Below, piece after piece: positions 7,356-16,268 of a DNA stretch of 34,230 nt (the first letter of the stretch is position 1; each line of letters starts with the position of its first letter). A program made the position numbers and the translations under genes. The DNA is from Streptomyces sp. OR43. GTDB taxonomy: Bacteria; Actinomycetota; Actinomycetes; Streptomycetales; Streptomycetaceae. The notes below the pieces were generated by a model, which had not been told where the DNA came from, searched no databases, and was given only the letters and a program-made list of their open reading frames with translations. The DNA lies in the NCBI RefSeq assembly GCF_008042275.1, contig NZ_RDBK01000043.1:4458293-4492522 (forward strand). The letters are read 5' to 3'.

Positions 7356-10300
7356 GTGCGACCACACACCGCCTCCCGAGGGCGAAGGCTCACCGCCTTC
7401 GCCCTCACGGCCGCCCTGGCCGGCTCACTGCTGAGCCTCTCCGGCCCGCTCGCCCACGCCGCGCCACCCGCACCGACCGCGAAGATCCCGCACCCGCTCG
7501 GGGCGCGGAAGGCCGACGTACCCAAGGACGTCCGGGCCGACAAGCTGGGCTCCCACGACCGCACGCTGCTGCAGAAGGCACGCTCCGGCAAGGCGAAGAC
7601 GGTCACCGTCCTGCTTGCCGCGCCCGAGGGCCGCACCGCACAGCTCCGTGCCGACCTCGCCGCGCTGGGCGCACATGTCGCCACGTCGGACGACCGGCTC
7701 GGTTACGTACGCGCGACCGTGCCGACGGAGAAGGCCGAGAAACTGGCGGCGCTCGGCAGCGTCGACGCGATCGACCTCGGCGAGACCTTCGACCTGCCGG
7801 ACCCGTCCCCCGTCTCGGCGGCCGACCGGAAGGCCTCCGCGGCCGGCAAGCCCGCGGCCGCGCCCGGAAAGGGCACGCCCGCCGCCAACCCCTACCTGCC
7901 GACGGCCGACACCGGCGCCGTCGACTTCGTCGAGGACCACCCGGACTGGGACGGCCGCGGCGTGACCGTCGGCGTCCTCGACACCGGCGTGGACGCGAGC
8001 CATCCCGCGCTGCGGACCACCACGACCGGCGCCCCGAAGATCGCCGACTGGGTCACCGCCACCGACCCCGTGACGGACCAGGATCCGACCTGGCTGGAGA
8101 TGCGGACCAAGGTCACCGGCCCGTCCTTCTCCAGCGGCGGCGTCAGCTGGACCGCTCCCGAAGGCGCCTTCCAGTTCCAGGTGTTCAAGGAGAGCGGCAC
8201 CTGGGGCAGCGAGCTGGGCGGCGACGTCAACCGCGACGGCGACTACACGGACAGCTTCGGCGTCCTGTACCGCAAGGCCGACCACACCATCTGGGTCGAC
8301 ACCGACCTCGACCACTCCTTCGAGGCGGACGAGACCGTACGTCCGTACGCCGAGAGCGGCACTACGGCCCGCTTCGGCACCGACGACCCCGCCACCCCCG
8401 TCGCCGAGTCACTGCCCTTCACCGTCGAGTACCGCGACGACGTCGACCTTTCCCCGCGTGGCGGCACCAGCACCGGCAAGACCGCCGACTTCGTCAACAT
8501 CGGCATCGTCTCCGGCGCCCACGGCACGCACGTCGCCGGCATCGCCGCCGGGCACGGCCTGTTCGGCGGGAAGATGAACGGCGCCGCGCCCGGCGCCCGC
8601 ATCGTGTCCGAACGCGTCTGCATGTTCAGCTCCGGCTGCACCTCCTACGCACTGGTCGAGGGCATGATCGACGCCGTCGTGAACAAGCACGTCGACGTCG
8701 TCAACCTGTCCGTCGGCGGACTGCCCGCGCTCAACGACGGCCAGAACGTCCGCGCGGTGCTCTACGACCGGCTCATCGACGAGTACGGCGTGCAGATCTT
8801 CGTCTCCGCCGGCAACGACGGTCCCGGCATGAACACCGTCGGGGACCCGTCCGTGGCCGGCCGCGTCGTCAGCGTCGGCGCCTCGGTGAGCCGGGAGACC
8901 TGGTGGGCCGACTACGGTTCGCGGGTCTCCGCACGGCAGGCGCTTTTCCCGTTCTCCGCGCGCGGACCGCGTGAGGACGGCGGGATGAAGCCGACCCTGC
9001 TCGCGCCCGGCGCCGCCGTGTCCTCGATACCTACCTGGCTGCCGGGCTCGCCCGTTCCGCAGGCCGGCTATGAACTCCCGCCGGGCTACGGCATGTTCAA
9101 CGGCACCTCGATGGCCTCCCCGCTGGCGGCGGGTGATGCCGCACTCCTGCTCTCCGCTGCCGCCGGCACCGGTCGCGAGAGCGTCACCCCGGCCGCCCTG
9201 CGGGCCGCGCTGACGGGCTCCGCACGCTTCCTCGACGACGAACCCGCGTACGCGCAGGGCGCCGGCCTCATCTCGGTGCCCGCGGCCTGGAAGACCCTGG
9301 CCGGGAAGCCCCACGGCAAGCGGCCCGAGCCCACCGCCTACGACGTCGAGGCCCCGGTCTGCGGCGCCCTGTCCGGGATGCTCGCCACCCCGCACAGCGG
9401 CGAGGGCGTCTACAACCGCTGCTCGCCCCAGGACGGCGGCCAGGTCACGGGCAAGGCCCGCACCTATGACGTCGAGATCACCCGCACCGGGTCGGGCAGC
9501 ACCGTCACCGAGCTGTCCTGGCTCGGCAACGACGGCACCTTCGACGCTCCCGCGCGGGTCCGCCTGAACCAGGGCGACAGCACCGTCGTGCCCGTGCGCG
9601 CCCGCGCCCGGACCACCGGAGCGCACTCCGCCGTCCTGCGCGTCGACGACCCGGCCACCCCCGGCGTCGACCGGATGATCCTGGTCACCGTGGTCGTCGC
9701 GGACCTACCCGCGAAGCCCGCGTACCGCGTCACGGCGTCGGGCGAGGCCGTCCGCAACCGCACCCGGTCGCTGTTCGTCTCCGTACCGAAGGGTGCCACC
9801 GCCGTACGGGTCGACCTGTCCCGTATCGCCGAGGGCTCCCAGACCCGCTTCCTGGCCGTCGACCCCCAGGGCATGCCGGCCGACGACACCGCGGCCGCCC
9901 GCTGCTACACCCACTACTCCGACGCGAAGGAGTGCGACCCCACCACCCGGGTGTACGCGCATCCGATGCCCGGCGTCTGGGAGTTCGAGGTGGAGAGCCG
10001 GCGTACCTCACCGCTGCTGGACAACCCCTACCGGCTGACCGCGACCGTCCAGGGCGCCACGCTCGACCCGCCGTCCGCCATCGTCGCCGAGGCGGCGCTG
10101 CACGCCCCGCTGGAGCGGAACGTCACCGCCGTCAACGCCTTCGCGCCCGTTCGCGCGCACGCGGCCGGCGGCGCCCTGGGCGCTCTGGCAGAAGCGCATC
10201 CCACCGTCGGCGACCAGCAGATGACCGGCAAGCAGGTCACCGTTCCGCGCGACGCCTCACGCTTCGAGGTGTCGATGGGCAACGTGTCCGACCCGAAGGC

Positions 10301-11645
10301 CGACCTCGACCTGTTCCTGGTCGCCCAGAGCGGCGCGCTGATCGCGTCGTCCACCAACGGAGGTTCCGAGGAGACGATCACGGTCGACAAGCCGACGCCC
10401 GGTTACTACTTCCTCCAGATCGCCGGGGTGAGCGTGCCCTCCGGCAGCACGGAGTTCGACATCCAGGACACGATGTTCTCCGACTCCCTCGGCGCCGCGA
10501 CCGTGGAGGACGACACCCCCGTCGACCTCGCCTCCGGCGCGTCGCTGGGCATCCGCGGCCGCCTGGTCGCCGACACCAGGCCCCCGGCGGGCCGCAGCCT
10601 GGTGGGGCGCTTCTCCCTGGTCACCGAGGAGAACACCGTCATCGGCAGCTCCGACGTCCTCATCGGCGCGGTCACCCAGCCGAAGGCCGAGGTCATCGGC
10701 GCGTTCGGCCCCGCCATCGCCTTCGACCTCGACGACCGCGGCCGCGTCGTCGGATCCCGGCAGCAGGCCGGCCGCTCCCAGCCGATCCGCTGGGACGCGG
10801 CGACCGGCGTCACCCCGCTCGACAACGCGGGCGCCCGCGAGGGCCACGCCCTGGGCGCGAGCCACTCCGCGGGCTACGCCGTGGGCCAGTTGACGCTGAC
10901 CGAGGGCACCCGCGGTGGCGTGTGGTCACCGGACGGCACGCTCACCACCCTGCCGCTGCCCGGCTGGGAGGCGTACACCTACGACCGGGCGTTCGCGGTC
11001 AACGACTCCGGCACGGTCGTCGGCAACGCTTCCGGCCTGGTCACCGACCCCGCCACCGGTCGCAAGCTCACGGTCAACGAGGGCTTCACCTGGACGAAGG
11101 ACGGCGGCTTCACGAAGCTGGCCCACCTGACGCCGTCCGAGCGCGGCCTCACCGAACCGCTCGCCCTGAACAACGCCGGAGTGACCGTCGGGCACTCCCG
11201 GAAGGACGGCCTGCGCCGGGCCGTCCGATGGGCGCCGGACGGGACGGTCACCGACCTCGGGACGCTGCCGGGGATGAGCGACAGCTCCGCCCGGGACATC
11301 AACGAGGCCGGCACGGTCGTCGGCACCAGCGGGCACGACGCGTTCGTCCTGAAGCCGGGCGGCACCATGACCCGGCTGCCCGACTTCGGGTTCGACGCGG
11401 ACGCTCTCCAGATCAACGAGGCCGGCTGGATCGTCGGCACCGCCGAACTGGGCCCCGATGTCACGACCGCTGTGATGTGGGACCCCCAGGGCCGGATGTA
11501 CGACCTCGGAGCGATGGTGGACACCCATCACTGGGTGCCCACCGAGGGCATCGGGGTGAACAACCGGGGCGAGGTCGCCTTCTACGCCATGGACACGACG
11601 GACGGCGGCTCGACGAAGGTCGTCACGGCCGGACTTCCCGACTGA
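7356..11645 (+). CDS. Large secreted subtilisin-like (S8) protease with C-terminal HAF-type repeats
   Basis: A 1429-residue secreted serine protease. A Sec signal peptide (about 1-36, ending 'AHA') precedes an I9-like pro-region (about 85-147, 'KTVTVLLAAPEGRTAQL...'). The S8 triad is Asp209 (DTGVDASHP), His392 (GTHVAGIAAG) and Ser585 (GTSMASP), with the oxyanion Asn in 'SAGNDGPG'. The roughly 180-residue gap between Asp and His is far longer than in plain subtilisins and resembles the tripeptidyl-peptidase II group. Next come beta-rich modules, including a PPC-like domain (about 947-1040). About 1113-1429 holds repeated 'A..IN..G.VVG....' units ('DINEAGTVVG', 'QINEAGWIVG', 'AVNDSGTVVG'), the HAF extracellular repeat pattern. 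The GTG start follows AAAGAGGG. It is monocistronic, closed by a strong hairpin. Substrate unknown. Confidence 0.9.
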   Translation: MRPHTASRGRRLTAFALTAALAGSLLSLSGPLAHAAPPAPTAKIPHPLGARKADVPKDVRADKLGSHDRTLLQKARSGKAKTVTVLLAAPEGRTAQLRADLAALGAHVATSDDRLGYVRATVPTEKAEKLAALGSVDAIDLGETFDLPDPSPVSAADRKASAAGKPAAAPGKGTPAANPYLPTADTGAVDFVEDHPDWDGRGVTVGVLDTGVDASHPALRTTTTGAPKIADWVTATDPVTDQDPTWLEMRTKVTGPSFSSGGVSWTAPEGAFQFQVFKESGTWGSELGGDVNRDGDYTDSFGVLYRKADHTIWVDTDLDHSFEADETVRPYAESGTTARFGTDDPATPVAESLPFTVEYRDDVDLSPRGGTSTGKTADFVNIGIVSGAHGTHVAGIAAGHGLFGGKMNGAAPGARIVSERVCMFSSGCTSYALVEGMIDAVVNKHVDVVNLSVGGLPALNDGQNVRAVLYDRLIDEYGVQIFVSAGNDGPGMNTVGDPSVAGRVVSVGASVSRETWWADYGSRVSARQALFPFSARGPREDGGMKPTLLAPGAAVSSIPTWLPGSPVPQAGYELPPGYGMFNGTSMASPLAAGDAALLLSAAAGTGRESVTPAALRAALTGSARFLDDEPAYAQGAGLISVPAAWKTLAGKPHGKRPEPTAYDVEAPVCGALSGMLATPHSGEGVYNRCSPQDGGQVTGKARTYDVEITRTGSGSTVTELSWLGNDGTFDAPARVRLNQGDSTVVPVRARARTTGAHSAVLRVDDPATPGVDRMILVTVVVADLPAKPAYRVTASGEAVRNRTRSLFVSVPKGATAVRVDLSRIAEGSQTRFLAVDPQGMPADDTAAARCYTHYSDAKECDPTTRVYAHPMPGVWEFEVESRRTSPLLDNPYRLTATVQGATLDPPSAIVAEAALHAPLERNVTAVNAFAPVRAHAAGGALGALAEAHPTVGDQQMTGKQVTVPRDASRFEVSMGNVSDPKADLDLFLVAQSGALIASSTNGGSEETITVDKPTPGYYFLQIAGVSVPSGSTEFDIQDTMFSDSLGAATVEDDTPVDLASGASLGIRGRLVADTRPPAGRSLVGRFSLVTEENTVIGSSDVLIGAVTQPKAEVIGAFGPAIAFDLDDRGRVVGSRQQAGRSQPIRWDAATGVTPLDNAGAREGHALGASHSAGYAVGQLTLTEGTRGGVWSPDGTLTTLPLPGWEAYTYDRAFAVNDSGTVVGNASGLVTDPATGRKLTVNEGFTWTKDGGFTKLAHLTPSERGLTEPLALNNAGVTVGHSRKDGLRRAVRWAPDGTVTDLGTLPGMSDSSARDINEAGTVVGTSGHDAFVLKPGGTMTRLPDFGFDADALQINEAGWIVGTAELGPDVTTAVMWDPQGRMYDLGAMVDTHHWVPTEGIGVNNRGEVAFYAMDTTDGGSTKVVTAGLPD

Positions 11646-11650
11646 GACCG

Positions 11651-11699
11651 GGAACGGGTCCGGCGGAACCCGGCTCATGGGCTCCGCCGGACCCGTTCC
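11651..11699. terminator. Perfect 17-bp hairpin between convergent genes
   Basis: Bases 11651-11667 are the exact reverse complement of 11683-11699, with a 15-base loop. It begins 5 bases after the protease stop and lies before the 3' end of the convergent TauE-type gene, so it can serve as a terminator in both directions. There is no T-run, as is common in Streptomyces. Confidence 0.8.
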
Positions 11700-11802
11700 G
11701 AGTCGTTCGGTGCGCTCGGTGCTCCGGTCGCTCCGGGTGTCCGGTCGTGACGATGACCCACTCGCCGGGGCGGGTCCGCGAGGCCGCGCCCCGAGGGCGG
11801 AG

Positions 11803-12582
11803 TCAGCCGTGCAGGGCCAGGTAAGGCGCCACCATCAACAGGCCCGCGACCAAGGCGTACTTGAGGCGCCGGGCCGGAACCCGGTGGGCGATGCGCCAGC
11901 CGATCAGGACCCCGGCCAGTTCCGGCACGCCCACCAGAGCGGCCAGCGGCCAGTCCACATCGCCGTGCAGCACATAGGCCACCGTGCCCACACCCGCGAT
12001 CACGATCGACTGCGCCTGTGCCGCGGCCAGCGCCGCCAGCACCGGCAGTCCGCAGACGACGAGCAGGGGCACGGCGAGCATCGGGCCGCCGAGCCCGAAC
12101 AGGCCCGCCGCCAGCGACACGACGAAACCGACCACCGCCGAGCGGACGTGGGGAACACCGGGGCCCGTGAGGTCGTCGGGCACGTGCGCGGCGCGCCGGT
12201 CGCGTACCCACACCAGCACTCCGGCGACGGTGACCGCGCAGGCGAGCAGCAGTCCGAAGCCGCGCCCTGCGACCAGGGTGTTGCACAGCACGCCCAGCGG
12301 GGTGCCGGCCAGCGCCGCCAGGGCCAGCACGGCGGCGCAGCGGCGGGTGGCCGCCGCCTTCAACTGACCCGAGTGCGTATAGGCCGCTGTGCCCAGGAGG
12401 CCGGTGGCGACGTGCGTGACGATCGCGGTGCCGGCGACACCGGACGGCGACAGGCCGGTGAGGAGGAACAGACCGATCGTCGGCAGCACGCCGCCGGGTC
12501 CGATGGCCGTGATCCCGATACCGCCGAGGAGGCCGGCGAGAGCCAGCAGGACGAGGTGGGCGGCGTCCGGAGGGGCCGTCAT
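11803..12582 (-). CDS. TauE/SafE-family (DUF81) membrane permease
   Basis: A 259-residue integral membrane protein of the TauE/SafE family, whose members export or import small anions such as sulfite, sulfoacetate or other organic acids. The two-fold repeat typical of the family is visible: 'LLGGIGITAIGPGGVLPTIGLFLLTGL' in the first half and 'SLAAGLFGLGGPMLAVPLLVVCGLP' in the second, each followed by an 'A.G.A' or 'A.AQ' helix. About eight hydrophobic segments are present. The ATG at 12582 has GAGGAG 8 bases upstream, and the start lies only 4 bases after the GntR-family stop, so the pair is one operon with coupled translation. The regulator probably senses the transported compound or its metabolite; the substrate cannot be read from sequence. 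Confidence 0.8.
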   Translation of the reverse strand: MTAPPDAAHLVLLALAGLLGGIGITAIGPGGVLPTIGLFLLTGLSPSGVAGTAIVTHVATGLLGTAAYTHSGQLKAAATRRCAAVLALAALAGTPLGVLCNTLVAGRGFGLLLACAVTVAGVLVWVRDRRAAHVPDDLTGPGVPHVRSAVVGFVVSLAAGLFGLGGPMLAVPLLVVCGLPVLAALAAAQAQSIVIAGVGTVAYVLHGDVDWPLAALVGVPELAGVLIGWRIAHRVPARRLKYALVAGLLMVAPYLALHG

Positions 12583-12586
12583 CCGT

Positions 12587-13312
12587 TCAGCTCCTCGGCA
12601 GTACGGCGCGCAGCGCGAACCGGTCGGCGCGTACCCGCAGGGACTCCACGTCGACCGGCCGCCCGTCGGACAGCCGGGTGAGCCGGTCGATGGCGAACAG
12701 CGCGGCCCCGGCCGTGACATCGAGCACCCGGGCGATGTCCGGCTCGGCGGTGACCGCGTGCACGGTGACCTCGGCACTGCCGAGGGCGGCCCCGGTCACC
12801 TCCTCGATCAGCGCGAACAAGTCCTGTTCCACCAGGTCGCGTTCGAGCAACGGCCGCCCGATGTCGGGCGCCAGCCATGTGGAGTCCAGGGACAGCGGGC
12901 TGCCGTCGAGCCGGCGCAGCCGCTCGATGTAGACGGCCGGTGACCCAGCGGGCAGGGCGAGACGCTCGGCGATGGCCGGGGGCGGCCGCGGGACGACGTG
13001 TGCTTCACATACGTCGTTGGAGACCGTGCCATAAGGGGTGAGCTCTTCCGCGAGCCCCGCCAGACGGTCGAGTCCGTGGCGGTAGGTGTGCGCGGTGACG
13101 AGGGTGCCGATGCCGCGCCGCCGGACGACGAGGTTCTCGTCCCGCAGCAGGTTCAGCGCCTCCCGGGTGACGTTGCGCGAGGCGCCGAGCGATCGGCTCA
13201 GCACGTGTTCGTCGGGGAGCCTGCCGTCCTCGAACTCACCGGCGACGATGCGCTGCCGCAACGCGTCGGCGGCCCGCCGGGCCTGTGCCGCCCGGCCCGT
13301 GGTCATGGTCAT
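12587..13312 (-). CDS. GntR-family regulator, HutC subfamily (UTRA ligand domain)
   Basis: A 241-residue DNA-binding regulator. The N-terminal winged helix-turn-helix (about 10-75) contains 'ALRQRIVAGEF..GRLPDEHVLSRSLGASRNVTREALNLLRDENLVVRRRGIGTLV', the GntR signature. The C-terminal 150 residues have the UTRA pattern ('PAGSPAVYIERLRRLDGSPLSLDSTWL', 'TAGAALFAIDRLTRLSDGRPVDVESLRVRAD'), which places it in the HutC group that binds small ligands. It sits directly before the TauE-type permease gene on the same strand. An interrupted inverted repeat GGTG-N6-CACC at 13370-13383, 58 bases upstream of the start, is a possible autoregulatory site. The start is the first of two ATGs (13312); GAGGGGG lies 6 bases upstream. 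Confidence 0.85.
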   Translation of the reverse strand: MTMTTGRAAQARRAADALRQRIVAGEFEDGRLPDEHVLSRSLGASRNVTREALNLLRDENLVVRRRGIGTLVTAHTYRHGLDRLAGLAEELTPYGTVSNDVCEAHVVPRPPPAIAERLALPAGSPAVYIERLRRLDGSPLSLDSTWLAPDIGRPLLERDLVEQDLFALIEEVTGAALGSAEVTVHAVTAEPDIARVLDVTAGAALFAIDRLTRLSDGRPVDVESLRVRADRFALRAVLPRS

Positions 13313-13521
13313 GTTCTGCCCCCTCAGCCTGTTCAGGGCTGCAGACCGTACCCGCCTCCATGTTTCGCCGGTGTTACGCCACCCCTTGCGACCTGGGGAA
13401 ACGCCTGACCTGTGGTTCTGTCGCTGGCCGGGGGACCAACGCCGGTCCGGACGACTCGGCGCTCGTACTCCTCCCGTCCGAGCGGGTGCCGTGGCCGAGA
13501 CCGCCGGCCATCGCGCCCGGA

Positions 13522-13554
13522 GCTTCCGCGCGGCGGACGCCGCCGCGCGGAAGC
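13522..13554 (-). terminator. 15-bp hairpin ending the AraF-type transporter operon
   Basis: 13522-13536 pairs exactly with 13540-13554 around a 3-base loop. It begins 1 base after the permease stop codon (minus direction), a classic strong Streptomyces terminator without a T-run. It separates the transporter operon from the GntR-family gene. Confidence 0.8.
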
Positions 13555-13555
13555 G

Positions 13556-14593
13556 TCAGTGAGGCAGCCCGACCGTCCGCTCGCCGCTGCGCCGCTGCTG
13601 GATGACGACGGCGATGACGAGAAGCGCGCCCTGGGCGACGTTCTGCCAGAAGGTGTTGATGCCCTGGACGGTGAGGCCGTTCTCCAGACAGCCGAGCAGC
13701 GCCACCGCCAGCAGGGTGCCCCCGATCCCGCCCTTGCCTCCCTTGAGCGCGGCACCGCCCAGGGCAGCCGCGGTGATCGCCTTGAGTTCGAGACCTTCGC
13801 TGCCGGACACCGGCTGTCCCGATCCGGTACGGGCCGTGAGCAGGATGCCGGCGATGGCGGCGACGACCCCGATGAGCGCGTAGACGCAGATCAGGTACTT
13901 GTTGATGCTGATGCCGGCGAGCCTGGCGGCGGTGTCGTTGCCGCCGATGGCGTACAGATTGCGCCCGATGTCGGTGTACTTGAGCAGCAGGTGGACGGTG
14001 ACGGCCACGACGATCAGGATCCAGACCATGACCGGCAGACCGGCTATCTTGCCGCGCCCGAGGAAGATGAAGACGTCGTTGTTGAGGACATAGCCCTGGG
14101 CGCGCCCGTCGGAGAGGAGTTGGGCGAGCCCCTTGTACGCGGCGAGGCCGGCGAGCGTGGCGATCGTGGGGTTGACCCGGCCGTAGACGATCACGATGCC
14201 GTTCAGGGCGCCGATCAGCATCCCGACGCCGACGGCGGCGGCCATCCCGAGGAAGGCTCCCGACCCGGTGGCGGTGAAGGTCATGGCGCTGACCACGGAG
14301 GCGACGCCGACCTGCGATCCGACGGAGATGTCGAGGCCACCGCAGATGATGACCACGGTCTGGACGATCGCGAGCAGCCCGGTGATGGTCGCCGCCTCCG
14401 CGATGACCTGCATGTTCGACAGGCTCAGATAGTTCTCGTTGAGGACTCCGAAGAGGGCCAGGACGACGGCGAGCGCGCCGATCAGGCTGATGTTCTGTCC
14501 GCCCGTGCCGGCGAAGAGCTTCGGACGTCGCGCAGCGACGCCGTCGTCGGGGGACCCCTTCACAGCGGGGGAAGGGGTACGGGTGAGGGTCAT
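13556..14593 (-). CDS. CUT2 sugar ABC transporter permease (RbsC/AraH type)
   Basis: A 345-residue membrane permease of the RbsC/AraH (BPD_transp_2) family that forms the channel of a CUT2 monosaccharide importer. Family marks are 'GLLAIVQTVVIICGGLDISVGSQVG' near the start, 'GALNGIVIVYGRVNPTIATLAGLAAYKGLA', 'YTDIGRNLYAIGGNDTAARLAGI' (the cytoplasmic loop that touches the ATPase) and 'LKAITAAALGGAALKGGKGGIGGTLLAVALLGCLENGL'. Nine or ten hydrophobic segments are present. The first roughly 35 residues are polar and probably cytoplasmic. The ATG overlaps the stop of the ATPase gene (ATGA). Together with the AraF-like binding protein upstream this makes an AraFGH-type system, probably for L-arabinose. 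Confidence 0.9.
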   Translation of the reverse strand: MTLTRTPSPAVKGSPDDGVAARRPKLFAGTGGQNISLIGALAVVLALFGVLNENYLSLSNMQVIAEAATITGLLAIVQTVVIICGGLDISVGSQVGVASVVSAMTFTATGSGAFLGMAAAVGVGMLIGALNGIVIVYGRVNPTIATLAGLAAYKGLAQLLSDGRAQGYVLNNDVFIFLGRGKIAGLPVMVWILIVVAVTVHLLLKYTDIGRNLYAIGGNDTAARLAGISINKYLICVYALIGVVAAIAGILLTARTGSGQPVSGSEGLELKAITAAALGGAALKGGKGGIGGTLLAVALLGCLENGLTVQGINTFWQNVAQGALLVIAVVIQQRRSGERTVGLPH

Positions 14594-16182
14594 GATGAGG
14601 CTCCGGGGGCGGGGCCGACGATGTCATCGGCCATGGCGAGTTGGAGGATGGACTCTTCGGTGGCATCACCGCGGTCGAGTTCGCCCGTGATCCGGCCGCC
14701 CTGCATGACGACGACGCGGTCGGCCAGGCCGAGGAGTTCGGGGAGCTCGGAGGAGATGACCAGCAACGCGACTCCCTCGGCGGCGAGATCGGCGATGATC
14801 CGGTAGATCTCGGCCTTCGCGCCCACGTCGATGCCGCGGGTCGGCTCGTCGAGGACCAGGACCTTCGGCTTGCGGGCGAGCCACCGGGCCAGGACCACCT
14901 TCTGCTGGTTGCCGCCCGAGAGTTTGCCCACCTCGTGGTCGATGGACGGGGCGCGCACCCGCAGCCGGTCGGTGTACTCCTGCGCGAGGCGGCGCTCCGC
15001 CGCGCGGCGGACGAAGCGGAAGCGCCGCAGCCGGTCCAGCACCACGAGCGAGGTGTTGTCCTTGATGGACTGCCGCAGGAACAACGCCTGGGCCTTGCGC
15101 TCCTCGGGCGCCAGCCCCAGCCCCGCCCTGATCACCTCGCCGGGCCGGCCGCTGCGCAGCGGCGTGCCGTCGAGGGCGACGCTGCCGCTGCGGATGGGGG
15201 CGTCCCCCGCGAGCGCGAGGGCGAGTTCCGAGCGGCCGGCCCCGATCAGGCCGGCGAGACCGACGACCTCGCCCGCCCGCACCTGGAGCGAGATGCCCGT
15301 GACATCGTCGGTCGTGAGGTCCTGGACGTCGAGGACCAGCCGGTCGACCGCCACGCGTTGGCGGACGAACGCGGCAGACAGATCGCGGCCCACCATCCGG
15401 CGCACCAGCTCGCTCTCGTCGGTGGCCGCGGCGTCCTGGACACCGACCAGGCTGCCGTCGCGCAGCACCGCGACGCGGTCGGCCAGCTGGAAGATCTCCT
15501 GCATGCGATGGGAGACGTAGACGAGGGCGATGCCCTCGTCGCGGAGCCGCCGGATCAGCGTGAACAGTGCGTCGACCTCGTGCTCCGACAGCGACGACGT
15601 CGGTTCGTCGAACGCGATCAGCCGCGCGGTCGTGCCGCCGGTCAGCGCACGCATGATCTCCACCAGCTGCCGCTGGGCGGGGGTGAGCTGCGAGCCGAGC
15701 AGGGCGGGGTCCAGGACATGGGCGAAGCCCAGCCGGTCCAGGTCGGCCCTGATGCGCCGGTTCAGCTCGGCCCGGTCCAGCAGCCGTCCGCGGGTGCGGG
15801 GGAGAGCGCCGGCGTAGACGTTCTCCGCCACGGAGACGTGGGGGATGATCTCGGGCTCCTGGGGGATGATCCGTATCCCGGCGGCCCGTGCGCGTGCGGG
15901 GGAGTCGAGCGCGACCGGCTCCCCGTTCACGACGACGCTCCCCTCCGTGGGCTGATGGTCACCGGTGAGGATCCTCAGGAGCGTGGACTTGCCGGCGCCG
16001 TTCTCACCCATCAGCGCGGTGATCCGGCCGGCGGGGAACTCGAGCGTGACGCCGCCGAGTGCCTGCACCGTGCCGAAGCGCTTGGTGACGCCCGAGACCG
16101 CCACGGGAATCGGGTGGGGCGCCGCCGGCAGCGGATGGCCGTGGGGCTCCGGCGCGTGGGCCGGGTCTTGCGCGGGGTTCAT
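14590..16182 (-). CDS. CUT2 sugar ABC transporter ATP-binding protein (RbsA/AraG type)
   Basis: A 530-residue double ATPase that energises the monosaccharide importer. The first nucleotide-binding domain (about 25-265) has Walker A 'GENGAGKST' and Walker B 'LIAFDEPTSSLS'; its signature is the divergent 'LTPAQRQLVEI'. The second domain (about 285-525) lacks a good Walker A ('GLIGAGRSE'), as usual in this family, but has a full signature 'LSGGNQQKVVLARWL' and Walker B 'VLVLDEPTRGIDVGAKAEIY'. A His-rich, Pro-rich N-terminal extension of about 25 residues precedes the first domain. The ATG at 16182 has GAGGTG 8 bases upstream. The gene lies 86 bases after the binding-protein gene and overlaps the permease start. 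Confidence 0.92.
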   Translation of the reverse strand: MNPAQDPAHAPEPHGHPLPAAPHPIPVAVSGVTKRFGTVQALGGVTLEFPAGRITALMGENGAGKSTLLRILTGDHQPTEGSVVVNGEPVALDSPARARAAGIRIIPQEPEIIPHVSVAENVYAGALPRTRGRLLDRAELNRRIRADLDRLGFAHVLDPALLGSQLTPAQRQLVEIMRALTGGTTARLIAFDEPTSSLSEHEVDALFTLIRRLRDEGIALVYVSHRMQEIFQLADRVAVLRDGSLVGVQDAAATDESELVRRMVGRDLSAAFVRQRVAVDRLVLDVQDLTTDDVTGISLQVRAGEVVGLAGLIGAGRSELALALAGDAPIRSGSVALDGTPLRSGRPGEVIRAGLGLAPEERKAQALFLRQSIKDNTSLVVLDRLRRFRFVRRAAERRLAQEYTDRLRVRAPSIDHEVGKLSGGNQQKVVLARWLARKPKVLVLDEPTRGIDVGAKAEIYRIIADLAAEGVALLVISSELPELLGLADRVVVMQGGRITGELDRGDATEESILQLAMADDIVGPAPGASS

Positions 16183-16231
16183 GGTCGGTTCACCTCGAAG
16201 GCACGGTGCAGGCAGGGGGCGTGGTGCGGTT

Positions 16232-16259
16232 CGCGGGCGGGTGCGGGAGATCGCCCGCG
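16232..16259 (-). other. Intercistronic hairpin between binding-protein and ATPase genes
   Basis: CGCGGGCG (16232-16239) pairs with CGCCCGCG (16252-16259), extendable by wobble pairs, 9 bases after the binding-protein stop. Hairpins here often protect the binding-protein mRNA or stop part of transcription, giving more binding protein than ATPase. This role is inferred from similar operons. Confidence 0.4.
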
Positions 16260-16268
16260 GGGGGCTGC

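Noticed and set aside
13333..13555. Open frames upstream of the GntR-family gene
   Set aside because: They overlap the terminator of the transporter operon, have Arg/Ser-rich translations and no start signals.
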